Shown in pieces: positions 19,525 to 29,250 of a stretch of DNA of 64,000 nucleotides. The stretch comes from Vibrio zhugei. GTDB lineage: Bacteria; Pseudomonadota; Gammaproteobacteria; Enterobacterales; Vibrionaceae. The DNA lies in NCBI RefSeq assembly GCF_003716875.1, contig NZ_CP033077.1:868001-932000 (forward strand), read 5' to 3'. The position numbers and the translations under genes were made by a program. The notes under the pieces are model-generated. The model saw only the letters and a list, made by a program, of their open reading frames with translations. It did not search any database and was not told the DNA's origin. Positions within the stretch are counted from its first letter, which is position 1. Each line of letters begins with the position of its first letter.

Positions 19525-20540
19525 ATGAAGCTATGACTCAAGATCAGCAAATCGAACAGTCGCTCGATGAAAAATTTGCCGCGATTAAAGCAGACTTTGA
19601 AGGATCCATTAAGCAGTATCAAGAAGAAGCGTCGAATTGGCTCTATGGCTGGGCGCTTGATATGGATCAGAAAGTGATCGTTAACGGTGAAGAGCAATCA
19701 GCTGATATTGATGATAAAGAAATTGAAGCCAATATGGTGTCTTGTCCGCTTGATGGAAAATTAACGTTAGTGCACTGTTTTGAGGCGGAAACTTTTATCC
19801 CTATTGGTAATACCGATTTTACCATCGTGGCGGTTGAAAAAGGTGATTACTACGGCTACAACGACATCCCGGGCACGGAGATGACAGGTACCATTGATGA
19901 AACCGGTTGTGCCCTGCTCGAACTTGATCTTGAGGTCTATGGCGGTAAAAAGCTCGACATTACCTTTCACCCGGATGTCAGTGACGATGATGTTAAAGCA
20001 TTGATGAATTCCTATGATTCTACCTTAACGAACTTAATGAATTGGCTAGAGCAAGAGTGGAAGTCAACTCAGCGTGCTGAATGGAAAGACTATATCACAG
20101 GTGATATTGATGTAAGCGAGCAAGTTGAGCGGTTCTTGCATAACATGGTGCAAGAATTACTTCGCGCTTGGGATGATATTTCTGACTTGTTTCATCTACT
20201 TTCTCACCCGTCACAATTAGCCGATTTACTGGGTAAGTATATGGATAACCCTGAGCTTATTGCACAAAAACTTCAAGAGTCGAAAGAAGAAGCTGCGAAA
20301 ATGCTGATGTTACTGCAAGATGAAGCGCGTTGTTTTTTATGTGTTAAAGCCGTGTATTGTTGGATAAAGCTTTTGAGCCCTTTACAGATATTGAACTTTC
20401 TTTCAACCAGTTTAGCGTCCATCCTCGTTGAAGTGATTTTGATGGTCGTGATTCCGGGTGGAGCCATTTTGAAAAATGTTAATCGATTAAGAGATACAGC
20501 GTCGGTTGCTGGACAAATAGAGGGTAGTACAAATGGCTAG
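19521..20540 (+). CDS. Unrecognised 339-residue protein between adaptor and Rhs
   Basis: No family recognised. Residues 1-60 are acidic and helical. Residues about 70-155 look like a beta-rich domain (LVHCFEAETFIPIGNTDFTIV, TGTIDETGCALLEL) of the kind seen in secreted Rhs N-terminal regions. Residues about 160-285 are helical, and residues about 285-315 form a strong hydrophobic segment ending in a Gly-rich turn. It overlaps the adaptor gene by 4 bases and rhs by 8 (ATGGCTAG), so it is translationally coupled to both. The downstream Rhs lacks a PAAR domain and any transmembrane region; I infer that this protein supplies the missing N-terminal function as a detached subunit. No MIX motif or Arg-rich RIX-type motif is visible. 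Confidence 0.75.
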   Translation: MNEAMTQDQQIEQSLDEKFAAIKADFEGSIKQYQEEASNWLYGWALDMDQKVIVNGEEQSADIDDKEIEANMVSCPLDGKLTLVHCFEAETFIPIGNTDFTIVAVEKGDYYGYNDIPGTEMTGTIDETGCALLELDLEVYGGKKLDITFHPDVSDDDVKALMNSYDSTLTNLMNWLEQEWKSTQRAEWKDYITGDIDVSEQVERFLHNMVQELLRAWDDISDLFHLLSHPSQLADLLGKYMDNPELIAQKLQESKEEAAKMLMLLQDEARCFLCVKAVYCWIKLLSPLQILNFLSTSLASILVEVILMVVIPGGAILKNVNRLRDTASVAGQIEGSTNG

Positions 20541-23500
20541 GCATGCAAAAGCAGTCGCTGTATTAGGGAAAATAGAAAACATCGTTAAAATCGTTCAAAA
20601 AGATGCGGACGACAATATTGCGTTAATAAAAAAATTATCGACATCCGGGAAGGGCGATTTTAACAGGAGTCAAAAGAAATCTCAGCGTGTGAATGATGTG
20701 ACGCAAGAAGGGGCTAGCGCGCAAAAACGCAAGGGTCAATCGCACACAGAAATCACAGAGAAGCAATCTCGCGATCAAGAGAATACACCTGCGAAAAATC
20801 ACAATGGGGACTCTACCCAGTCTGAGAAAAATACGTGTACAGACGGTTGTCCTGTTTCAATGGTCACTGGCGAAGAGTTATTGTCGATAGAGGACGTATC
20901 CTTACCGAGTGTGATTAATTTCACTTTCAAGCGTACTTATCGTACGTCCGCTGTCGAATTGAATGATGGATTAGGTTATGGCTGGAGTCATAGCTTATCG
21001 CATCAATTAACCTTTGCTGGCGGGCAAGTTCATTGGCGTAATGATGAGAACGCGACGGTCGCCTTACCTGAGCCAAGTACCACGCGCCCAGCGATTTATA
21101 ACTTGCTAGGGGGGGCTGCGGTATTTTTAGGTGATAAACCTAATGAGTACATTTTAGCCGCCCCCGGTAGTGACTTTCTGCACTTTGAGCGTAAGGGCGA
21201 TACGGGCTATCTTAGCAAAATTTCTGATAACTATGGCAATGTGTTAGTGATTATGCGCGATCGTTTTAAGCGTCCGCAGGCGGTAATCAATCCTGCAGGG
21301 ATTGCCTTGTGGTTAGACTATCAGCACGATGCCATTAGCGGCATTGAATTACGCACTTTTTCCGATGATGATGCTGGTCAACGTCAATGGCATACCGAAC
21401 GAGTGTTACATCGTTATCACTATGATGACGTCGGTCATTTGGTGTCTGATCGCAATGAAGCGAATGAAGGGGAAGATTACACCTACGATCGCGAACATGT
21501 GATCACATTGCGTCGTATGGCTGGCGGTATCGAGTTTTATTGGCAGTGGGAAAACGAAGGTAAAGATGTTCGCTGTGTCCGGCACTGGAGTAATACTGGG
21601 TATGATGCTCAGTACAACTGGAACGATGACGAACACAGTGTCGAGGTTGTCTATCCGGATGGCAGCAGTGCCGCTTATCAACATGATGATAACGCCAAAC
21701 TGCTGAGTACAACGGATCCGGATGGTGCGCAACGTGTACAAGAATATGATGAGTCCGGTAACCTTGTTAGAGACGTCGATCCTTTAGGTAATGAAACCTT
21801 GCATACCTATGATGAGGCGGGATTTAGAGCTTCAACCACCGATCCCGAAGGCAACGTTACCCAGTTTAGTTATTTACAAGGCAAGATTTTTAAAGTCACT
21901 AAGGGTAAAGCCAAGTGGCGCTTTTTCCATAACTACGAAGGCGATTTAACCGAGAAAAAAGATCCGGCGGGTCACACCACGCTGTATACCTATAACGAGC
22001 AAGGCAACCTATCAAAAATTACGTACCCAGATGGCAGTGAGCATACGCTGTCGTGGAACCGTTTAGGGATGCTGATTGGCGAAACGTTGCCCGATGGCTC
22101 AACGACCCGTTACCGCCATGATATTTCTGGCCGAGTGATTTACGAGCAATCGTCTGTTGGTGGGGTTACCGAATACCAATGGGACAAAGCTGATCGCCTG
22201 ATCTACCTTAAACGCGCCAATGGCACGTCGCAGTCTTTTACGTATAACGCTTACGGTAAAGTCACCAGCGTAGTGGATGAAAAAGGCCATAAAACCGAGT
22301 ATCAGTACGGTGACAACAGCCATCTTGTGAGCCGAGTGATCCACGCCGATGGCACGAGCTTGCGCTACCGCTATGACAATGTGAAAAACTTCGTTAGTGA
22401 CATTACCAACGAACGCGGTGAAACCTATCACATTGATTACCATTCCAATGGCTTAGTGAGTAAAGAAACCACCTTTGATGGGCGGAGCTTGGCGTACACC
22501 TATGACCTCAACGGTCAGCTTTTAAGTAAAGTGGAAACTGGCACCAACGGCACTGAGCTTGAAACGACGTTTGAGCGTGATGCGCTTGGGCGCTTACTGG
22601 TTAAAACGCTGCCTGATGGGTCAAAAATAGAGTATCAATACGATCAAAATGGCAATCTTACGTCGGTCGATGATGGTGAAACGCCGTTAGCGTGGCGCTA
22701 TGACATTATGGATCGCGTGATTGAATCGCACGCGGGGTGGTCATCACAATTCTATGAATATGACGAGCTAGGGCTGCTGAGTCAATGGCAACTGCCGGAT
22801 AGCAATGTCTTGTCGTATCAGCGTGCCAAAGGCGGCGTGTTAAGAGCGATACATCTCAATGACGAAGTATTAACGCAGCACATCTACCAAAATGGGCTGG
22901 AAGTGATGCGCAATCAAGGTGAGCTTAAAAGTCATTTCAACTATGACGACCAAGGCCGCCTCGTTAATCAATCGCACATGGTGCAAGGGCGTGAAAAGCA
23001 GCGCCGCCAATACGCGTATGATGGCGCGGGCAACCTGACGCACATCACCGATAAGCAGCGCGGCGACACGTTTTATGATTACGACCCACTGTCTCGGTTA
23101 ACCGCGGTACGTGGCAATTTGGATGAGCAATTTACGCACGATGCGACCAGTAACCTCATACCGAATCACCTCAACCTGAAAAACAGTGAACTATTTGAGC
23201 ATGCGCCGGGTAACCAACTGCAAATTCATGGTGATAGCCACTACGAATACGATGAGTTCGGCCGTTTAATTAAAGAGAGCCGCGGCAAACAGCAACGCTT
23301 AGTCACGCACTATGAGTACGATTGCCAGCATCGCTTAATCAAGGCCACGATGCCCGATGGCAGCCAAGCGCATTACCGCTACGATGCCTTTGGTCGCCGT
23401 ATCGAAAAACGAGTGATGGACAAAACCGGTGTGGAAACTATCACCGAGTTTTTATGGCAAGGCGATAATCTCATCGCGGAAATGACCAACAGCGAGCAGT

Positions 23501-24384
23501 ATCAAAGCTATGTGTATGAGCCCGGTACCTTCCGCCCGCTGGCGCTACTAAAAGGCGAAGGTCAAGGTGCTGAGGTGTATCACTACCATCTAGACCAAAT
23601 CGGGACGCCGCTGGATATTACCACCCCACAAGGTGACACGGTTTGGTCGGTGCAGTATCGCGCCTATGGGAATGTGTTTAAGAAAACCGTTGCGGAAATC
23701 GACAGCCCACTGCGCTTCCAAGGTCAGTATTTTGATGCGGAAACGGGGTTACATTACAACCGTCATCGGTATTATAATCCGAGTGCAGGGCGCTTTATCA
23801 CCATCGACCCCATTGGACTTGCCGGTGGTTTAAATAACTACCAGTATGTGCCGAACCCAACGGGATGGGTGGATCCGTTGGGGTTGGCGAGTGTTGAGGG
23901 TGATTGTGTTTGTGGAGGGAGTGTTCCTTATAACTCTCGAGCAATAAGAGATGGGTTAGAAAAAAAATATGGTTCAGAAAATGTTATATCAACAACTGTA
24001 CCACCTGTATCTGGTAAAAATGTAAAATGGGCAAGTAAGAGACATCCTGTTACTGGTGTCCCTTATGATCTTAAAGGTTATCCCATATTTGATGACTATA
24101 GTGTTTATGATACACGTATACCAACAAGTAAATTTAACGATCTTTCTTATACACAGCAGATGAAAGCAGCATCTATTGATTTGAAAGAATCTATAGAGAA
24201 TGGTCATATTCCTAAATCAAGATTTAGTTCTACACAGCTAGAGGCTATAAATGCAGGTAAAAGTAAGATACCAGGGGTTACTTGGCACCACCACCAGGAT
24301 TGGGGTAGAATGCAATTAGTTCCTCACAGGATACATAGTAAAACAGGGCACATTGGTGGTGAGTCAATGTCAAAGGGGAAATAA
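20533..24384 (+). CDS. Rhs effector with WHH-type HNH nuclease tip
   Basis: A 1283-residue polymorphic T6SS effector. Residues 1-100 are charged and disordered. A DUF6531-type start (GCPVSMVTGEELL) is near residue 105, followed by many YD repeats that build the Rhs cocoon. The conserved core end (PLRFQGQYFDAETGLHYNRHRYY...DPIGLAGG...DPLGL) reaches residue 1118, where self-cleavage normally frees the toxin. The 165-residue tip ends in TWHHHQDWGRMQLVP with a downstream H..TGHIGG, the WHH pattern of the HNH/Endo VII nuclease superfamily, so the toxin probably cuts DNA. The tip is visibly more AT-rich than the core, consistent with tip exchange. There is no PAAR domain. Confidence 0.9.
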   Translation: MARHAKAVAVLGKIENIVKIVQKDADDNIALIKKLSTSGKGDFNRSQKKSQRVNDVTQEGASAQKRKGQSHTEITEKQSRDQENTPAKNHNGDSTQSEKNTCTDGCPVSMVTGEELLSIEDVSLPSVINFTFKRTYRTSAVELNDGLGYGWSHSLSHQLTFAGGQVHWRNDENATVALPEPSTTRPAIYNLLGGAAVFLGDKPNEYILAAPGSDFLHFERKGDTGYLSKISDNYGNVLVIMRDRFKRPQAVINPAGIALWLDYQHDAISGIELRTFSDDDAGQRQWHTERVLHRYHYDDVGHLVSDRNEANEGEDYTYDREHVITLRRMAGGIEFYWQWENEGKDVRCVRHWSNTGYDAQYNWNDDEHSVEVVYPDGSSAAYQHDDNAKLLSTTDPDGAQRVQEYDESGNLVRDVDPLGNETLHTYDEAGFRASTTDPEGNVTQFSYLQGKIFKVTKGKAKWRFFHNYEGDLTEKKDPAGHTTLYTYNEQGNLSKITYPDGSEHTLSWNRLGMLIGETLPDGSTTRYRHDISGRVIYEQSSVGGVTEYQWDKADRLIYLKRANGTSQSFTYNAYGKVTSVVDEKGHKTEYQYGDNSHLVSRVIHADGTSLRYRYDNVKNFVSDITNERGETYHIDYHSNGLVSKETTFDGRSLAYTYDLNGQLLSKVETGTNGTELETTFERDALGRLLVKTLPDGSKIEYQYDQNGNLTSVDDGETPLAWRYDIMDRVIESHAGWSSQFYEYDELGLLSQWQLPDSNVLSYQRAKGGVLRAIHLNDEVLTQHIYQNGLEVMRNQGELKSHFNYDDQGRLVNQSHMVQGREKQRRQYAYDGAGNLTHITDKQRGDTFYDYDPLSRLTAVRGNLDEQFTHDATSNLIPNHLNLKNSELFEHAPGNQLQIHGDSHYEYDEFGRLIKESRGKQQRLVTHYEYDCQHRLIKATMPDGSQAHYRYDAFGRRIEKRVMDKTGVETITEFLWQGDNLIAEMTNSEQYQSYVYEPGTFRPLALLKGEGQGAEVYHYHLDQIGTPLDITTPQGDTVWSVQYRAYGNVFKKTVAEIDSPLRFQGQYFDAETGLHYNRHRYYNPSAGRFITIDPIGLAGGLNNYQYVPNPTGWVDPLGLASVEGDCVCGGSVPYNSRAIRDGLEKKYGSENVISTTVPPVSGKNVKWASKRHPVTGVPYDLKGYPIFDDYSVYDTRIPTSKFNDLSYTQQMKAASIDLKESIENGHIPKSRFSSTQLEAINAGKSKIPGVTWHHHQDWGRMQLVPHRIHSKTGHIGGESMSKGK

Positions 24385-24385
24385 A

Positions 24386-24775
24386 ATGGTTAACTATCAT
24401 TTGAAAGAAGATGATGATAAAGATATTGCATTCGCAGTTTCATGTTTGTTTTGTCAGTGCCTTACTTTAGATGAGTTTAAAGTGTGGTTAGAAAACATCA
24501 TACGAGAATCTGATGTGGATGATATTCCGTCGTATATTTTTGACTTACTTGATTTTGATGGACCTTTAGCAGATATTTTCAGCATAATTGGTTTTGATCC
24601 TATTTGGCCTTTTGATGATAAAGCTGAAAATGCATTGTATGGTATATCATATAAAAGAAATACAGTAATAATTGAAGATTTTGGTCTTAGTAGGAAAGAA
24701 TCTGAGGAGCTTCTTAATAAATATCCAGAAGTTGATTTTTATTTTAGAAAACTATTTGATTTTATATCTTTTTAA
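24386..24775 (+). CDS. Probable immunity protein for the WHH nuclease
   Basis: About 129 residues from the ATG at 24386, one base after the rhs stop; AAAGGGGAA in the rhs end serves as ribosome-binding site. The protein is acidic, with many Asp/Glu near the start and middle, as is common for inhibitors of basic nucleases. I do not recognise the family. Its immunity role is inferred from position, size and shared AT-rich composition with the toxin tip. A terminator follows. Confidence 0.8.
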   Translation: MVNYHLKEDDDKDIAFAVSCLFCQCLTLDEFKVWLENIIRESDVDDIPSYIFDLLDFDGPLADIFSIIGFDPIWPFDDKAENALYGISYKRNTVIIEDFGLSRKESEELLNKYPEVDFYFRKLFDFISF

Positions 24776-24790
24776 TTAAATTATTTATCA

Positions 24791-24815
24791 CGGCTTTCTT
24801 GAGAAAGCCGTTTTT
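24791..24815 (+). terminator. Terminator after the first immunity gene
   Basis: An 8-bp stem (CGGCTTTC with GAAAGCCG), TTGA loop and five T, 15 bases after the immunity stop codon. It closes the vgrG-to-immunity unit. Confidence 0.88.
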
Positions 24816-24907
24816 ATTTTTAAAGAAAACACTAAGGCGTTCAGAAATTTTTGCCAGCTAATTATGACTAAATATCTAAACGAGCTTCAATGTGGATCGC
24901 CAATTGA

Positions 24908-24951
24908 GACAGTGGCAGACTCTAACTCTGGATGGCACTGTCCGTTTTTTT
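24908..24951 (+). terminator. Second stem-loop, part of a spacer shared with cassette 2
   Basis: GACAGTG and CACTGTC form a 7-bp stem with a 21-base loop and a run of seven T after CG. The same sequence block recurs at 31673-31716 after another immunity gene, there with GACAATG/CATTGTC, so the stem is kept while its sequence changes. Confidence 0.6.
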
Positions 24952-25039
24952 GCAAATATTTAATATCCCAGCATAAAGTAGCTGTAGATCGATATTGTCG
25001 TTCGCATTAATGTGATGACGGGTACTTTATCCATCATTT

Positions 25040-25406
25040 CTCGATGACGCGCTTCGCGTTCACAGTTTTGAAGGGCTTGAATCCCTCTCTGACGACGGCG
25101 TGCAAGGTGACGCTTGTATTGGCTTTCGTTATGCTTTGGAACTGGCAAGTCGCCAATCAACGTTCACACCAGAACAACTGATCGATAAAACCGCAGAGCT
25201 GACGTTTTATCGAAACAACGAGTTGGTCCAGCGTGTGCACGGTATCGTTCGTCATTTTGGCCAAAAAGACATTGGCCACAACTTTACGTTCTACTCACTG
25301 ACGCTTGTCCTAGCGTTAGAGCGCTTATCACTGCGCCAGAACAGCCGTATTTTTCAGTTAAAGACCGTCCCTGAAATCCTCTCGATTATTATGCAGGAGT
25401 AGGGCA
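25040..25406 (+). pseudogene. vgrG remnant (N-terminal part)
   Basis: The frame starting at 25040 reads LDDALRVHSFEGLESL and continues through SIIMQE, closely matching residues about 15-135 of the intact VgrG at 16742. It has no start codon and ends at an in-frame TAG (25400-25402), where the intact gene has ATG in LQEMGIN. Homology runs a few bases further, to GGGCAT, and then switches directly to rhs repeat sequence. This is the 5' side of a deletion that fused a second vgrG to a second rhs. Confidence 0.85.
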
Positions 25407-27410
25407 TGTAATAAAACATCCTATGAGTATGGCGAGAATAGTCACCTTGTCAGCCGAGTCATTAATCCAGACGGAACTAGCCTTAGCTATCGTTACGATA
25501 ATTTAAAGAACTTCATTAGTGACATTACCAACGAACGGGGTGAAACCTATCACATTGATTATTTCCCGAACGGGTTAGTCAGTAAAGAAACCACGTTTGA
25601 CGGCCGGAGCCTTGCGTACACCTATGACCTAAACGGTCAACTGCTCAGTAAAGTGGAAACCGGCACCAGTGGCACTGAGCTTGAAACCACCTTTGAGCGT
25701 GATGCGCTCGGTCGGTTGCTGGTAAAAACGCTGCCGGATGGTTCAAAAATAGAGTATCAATACGATGCGAACGGCAACCTCACATCGGTTGATGACGGTG
25801 AAACGCCGTTAGCGTGGCGTTATGACATCATGGACCGTGTGATTGAATCGCATGCGGGTTGGTCGTCGCAGTACTATGAATACGATGCGCTAGGGCTGCT
25901 GAGCCAATGGCAACTGCCGGATACCAATGTCTTGTCGTATCAGCGTGCCAAAGGCGGTGTGTTAAGAGCGATACATCTCAATGATGCGGTATTGACTCAG
26001 CATATCTTCCAAAATGGCTTGGAAATGATGCGTAATCAAGGCGCGCTTAAAAGTCATTTTAACTATGACGACCAAGGCCGCCTCGTCAATCAATCACACA
26101 TGGTGCAAGGGCGTGAAAAGCAGCGCCGCCAATACGCGTATGATGGCGCGGGCAATCTGACGCACATCACCGATAAGCAGCGCGGTGAGACGTTTTATGA
26201 CTATGACCCACTGTCTCGCCTAACCGCAGTGCGAGGCAATTTGGATGAGCAGTTCACGCACGATGCGACCAGTAACCTCATACCGAATCACATCAACCGG
26301 CAAAACAGCGAGCTATTTGAGCATGCACCGGGCAATCAACTGCACATTCATGGTGATAGCCACTACGAATACGATGAGTTCGGCCGTTTAATTAAAGAAA
26401 GTCGCGGCAAACAGCAACGCTTAGTCACGCACTATGAGTACGATTGCCAGCACCGCTTAATTCATGCGGTGATGCCGAATGGCAGCGAAGCGCACTATCG
26501 CTATGATGCGTTTGGTCGCCGTATTGAAAAGCGCGTCATTGATAAAACCGGCGTGGAAACCACCACCGAGTTTCTCTGGCAAGGCGATAATCTTATCGCG
26601 GAAATGACCAACAGCGAGCAGTATCAAAGCTATGTGTATGAGCCCGGTACATTCCGCCCGCTGGCACTGCTAAAAGGCGAAGGTCAAGATGCGAAGGTGT
26701 ATCACTATCATCTTGACCAAATCGGGACTCCGCTCGATATTACCACCCCACAAGGCGACACGGTTTGGTCGGTACAATATCGCGCTTATGGTAACGTGTT
26801 TAAGAAAACCATCGCGGAAATCGACAGCCCACTGCGCTTCCAAGGTCAATATTTTGATGCGGAAACGGGGTTACATTACAACCGTCATCGGTATTATAAT
26901 CCGAGTGCAGGACGCTTTATCACCATCGACCCCATTGGGCTTGCCGGTGGTTTGAATAACTACCAGTATGTGCCGAACCCAACGGGATGGGTGGATCCGT
27001 TGGGGTTGACTCATATTCCTGGTAAGGGACCATGTAAGAAACCATCAGGACAACAGGATTCGAAATCAGATGATGTGGATAATCCTGAAGTTTCAATTGC
27101 CCAAACTGAGACTACTAGAGTAAGGCATTACACTAACAGAAAGGGTTCTAAAAGTATTGAACAAGAAGGTGTTATTAGAGCTCAAGACAATAATCGTGTA
27201 TATGTCGAATTGGCAAATAAGAAAGCGTTAAATCAAGTTAAAGCTGAGAAAAAATATCAAATTAAACAAGGAAGAGGTAGGGATTATATTGAAACTGATG
27301 TTCCCACATCGATGTTAGAATGGGTGAAGAACCCTAGGTACGGAACGCTAGAACTCACTATTAAAGGTGATGTTTTACTAAGTAATGAAAAAGTGACTAA
27401 GAGAAAGTAA
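25407..27410 (+). pseudogene. Orphan rhs cassette 1: truncated Rhs with ART-like toxin tip
   Basis: Rhs repeats begin abruptly at about 25413 (KTSYEYGENSHL) in an open frame without a normal start; the first usable internal start is GTG 25653, giving 585 residues. The core is nearly the same as the full-length Rhs and reaches DPLGL at 27008. The 133-residue tip begins with an IPGKGPCKK linker and carries VRHYTNRKGSKSIEQEGVIRA, a VYVEL strand and RDYIETDV. The order H-Y, strand, D fits the HYD1/TreTu-type ADP-ribosyltransferase toxins; this is a motif-level call. The tip is AT-rich. Without the upstream core it probably acts as a donor cassette. Confidence 0.75.
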
Positions 27411-27413
27411 GCT

Positions 27414-27716
27414 ATGAATGATAAAATTATCTTAAGAGGTGATGAGGCAATTGATATTTTACAAAGAATAGAGAAGATCCTTATTTCTTTACATAATATT
27501 GGGTCTCACTATAGAGATAAGTCTGAGATGGATTATTCATTAGCGACATGTCGATTTATTGATCAATGTGGTGTCAGTGAAGACTTGGCGACGATTAGAG
27601 CTGTTATTTCTGAGAAATTTGATAGAAGCCTAGGTGACGATGATATGGATGATATTGAGAGAGCTATGGAAAGTGTTTCTTTTTGGGAGTGTGAAAATGA
27701 TATATCCGAAAAATAA
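27414..27716 (+). CDS. Probable immunity protein for the cassette 1 toxin
   Basis: A 100-residue, acidic, helical protein 3 bases after the cassette 1 stop. The family is not recognised. The immunity role is inferred from its position after the toxin tip, its small size and matching AT-rich composition. IS30 copy A begins 21 bases after its stop. Confidence 0.72.
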   Translation: MNDKIILRGDEAIDILQRIEKILISLHNIGSHYRDKSEMDYSLATCRFIDQCGVSEDLATIRAVISEKFDRSLGDDDMDDIERAMESVSFWECENDISEK

Positions 27717-27737
27717 AATGTTCATACAATAATAAGG

Positions 27738-28826
27738 CCCGAATTCAACTGCGAAGTGCGACACTCTCCAATATCAAGAAGCTAAAGCCATCTCCTCAAA
27801 TATAATGGCTGCCTGCTTGAAGCCTAAACACTTTCTCGGACGGTAATTTATCCGCGATAAAGCGAACTCTATATCGATGTCCGTCACTGTCGTTAGATCG
27901 GTTCCTTTCTTCACATATTGCCTTAAAAGACCGTTCGCATTCTCATTAGCACCACGCTCCCAAGAACTGTACGGATGAGCAAAGTACACATCAGCCTTTA
28001 ATTCTTTTGCGATGGTTTCATGACCTGCAAACTCTCGCCCGTTATCTGCCGTAATGGTATGGACATGTTTCTTATAGGGCTTCAGTAGCTCTATTGTCGC
28101 TTTGGTGACATCATCCGCTGACTTAGATGGCACTTTCTTTACCACGTAAAATCGAGTCTTACGCTCTAAAATAGTCACCATTGCACCTGTACCATGCTTA
28201 CCTAGCACAGTGTCGATTTCCCAGTCACCAAACCGCTCCTTACTGTCAACGATGCTTGGTCTATCATCAATCGAAACGGCATTTTTTATCGCTGGAGCTT
28301 TCTCTTGTTTACCTCGGCGATACCGCTTATGACCTTGTCTCAAGTGACGATATAACTTACCGCCCAAGCGTTTATCTTGAGCAACAAAGCGATAGATCCA
28401 CTCATGACTGACAGATGCACCAATTTTCGTTAATACATTAGAAATCTGCTCTGGACTCCAATCTGTTTCTAAAAGAAGGCGGATAAAATCGACACGTTCC
28501 TTTGGTATTCGGTATTTACGTGCTGTTTTGCGCTTTTTGGTAGACGACATCTGGGCTTCGTTAGGGCAATAATGCTCTCCCTTCCGACCGCGTTTAAGCT
28601 CACGGTATACCGTCGAGCGGTGGCACTGAACTGTTTTAGCTATTTCAGGAACCGAAATTCCCCGTTCCAAAAGAGCAGAAATCTGGTATCTTCTGCCTTC
28701 GGTCAACTGTTGATAATTCATGGTAGTACTGCTTGTTTCTTTGGCGAGAAGAGCGTACCACTTTCAGCAGTTGGCTTCCTCTTCTACATATTTCCATGAA
28801 TGTCGCACTTATTATCTGAAATCGGG
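27738..28826 (-). mobile_element. IS30-family insertion sequence, copy A
   Basis: A 1089-bp element bounded by imperfect 26-bp inverted repeats: CCCGAATTCAACTGCGAAGT on the left and, read inward on the other strand, CCCGATTTCAGATAATAAGT on the right, both running into the shared GCGACA. One transposase gene on the minus strand fills it. A possible 2-bp target duplication (GG on both sides) is seen only at this copy. Confidence 0.92.
27774..28721 (-). CDS. IS30-family transposase (copy A)
   Basis: 315 residues. The N-terminal helix-turn-helix (RRYQISALLERGISVPEIAK, then TVYRELKRGR) binds the element ends. The catalytic core has a DDE set: Asp in DWEIDTVLG, Asp in TADNGREF and Glu in ERGANENANGLLRQY, the last being the typical IS30 signature. 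The protein sequence is identical in copies B, C and D. Confidence 0.95.
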   Translation of the reverse strand: MNYQQLTEGRRYQISALLERGISVPEIAKTVQCHRSTVYRELKRGRKGEHYCPNEAQMSSTKKRKTARKYRIPKERVDFIRLLLETDWSPEQISNVLTKIGASVSHEWIYRFVAQDKRLGGKLYRHLRQGHKRYRRGKQEKAPAIKNAVSIDDRPSIVDSKERFGDWEIDTVLGKHGTGAMVTILERKTRFYVVKKVPSKSADDVTKATIELLKPYKKHVHTITADNGREFAGHETIAKELKADVYFAHPYSSWERGANENANGLLRQYVKKGTDLTTVTDIDIEFALSRINYRPRKCLGFKQAAIIFEEMALAS

Positions 28827-28901
28827 GGTAAAGTCTTGCCTTTTGCCTAACTAGCTGTGATGGACTTCATTTATCTTATACACAGTAGTCGATAAGAAAA
28901 G

Positions 28902-29018
28902 ATGAGTCGACCATTACGGATTGAGTACGCAAGTGCTTTGTATCATGTTACGTCTAGAGGAAATGCCCGTGCGCTGATTTATCTAGTTAAACCGGAGAGC
29001 GGGCATTTTTTGATCTGA
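28902..29018 (+). pseudogene. Fragment of a REP-associated tyrosine transposase (RAYT, Y1 type)
   Basis: The 38-codon frame begins MSRPLRIEYASALYHVTSRG, the hallmark N-terminus of RAYT/IS200-like Y1 transposases, and stops after a non-homologous tail. Full proteins have over 150 residues and the catalytic Tyr would be further on, so this is a dead N-terminal fragment. Confidence 0.75.
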
Positions 29019-29029
29019 TATAGCAGTTT

Positions 29030-29099
29030 TGGACACTGAGTTAAGTGAGTACAACTACTAACGAGGTGAACAATGACAACTAGAAAATTAGAATTATAA
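29030..29099 (+). pseudogene. Possible IS3-like 5' end
   Basis: TGGACACTGAGTTAAGTGAG resembles an insertion-sequence terminal repeat. It is followed by GAGGTGAACA and an ATG with only eight codons (MTTRKLEL) before a stop, like the start of an IS3-family orfA. Too short for a firm family call. Confidence 0.35.
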
Positions 29100-29176
29100 G
29101 CGCCCCACAAACCCCACATTTTAATCAGGCTTTGCCCACTCGATGATCACATCTCAAGTCCCAAAGGAGATGTGAT

Positions 29177-29227
29177 ATGAATAAAAGACATACCTACCAA
29201 GAATGGCTTTATCTTATTGAGCAATAA
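29177..29227 (+). pseudogene. IS66-type accessory gene, N-terminal vestige
   Basis: A 16-codon frame, MNKRHTYQEWLYLIEQ, preceded by AAAGGAGATGTGAT. It resembles the first residues of the small TnpA-type accessory proteins of IS66 elements, then stops. Low information content limits certainty. Confidence 0.4.
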
Positions 29228-29250
29228 ATTTAACAAGAACACCTACTGTT

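Larger units (their letters stand above)
28827..29250. other. Spacer filled with transposon debris
   Basis: No intact gene. It holds three short vestiges listed separately (RAYT-like, IS3-like, IS66-like). Bases about 28848-28874 resemble the flank of copy B at 34156-34184 (both contain GATGGACT, two varied bases, ATTTATC), so the two sites share an ancestral spacer. Confidence 0.6.

Noticed and set aside
19521..20540. MIX or RIX marker domain in the 339-residue protein
   Set aside because: No hRxGhhYhh motif and no Arg-rich N-terminal motif is visible.
28181..28411. Open frames antisense to the IS30 transposase (75-76 residues), repeated in every copy
   Set aside because: They are exact shadows of the transposase gene with no ribosome-binding site or recognisable product.
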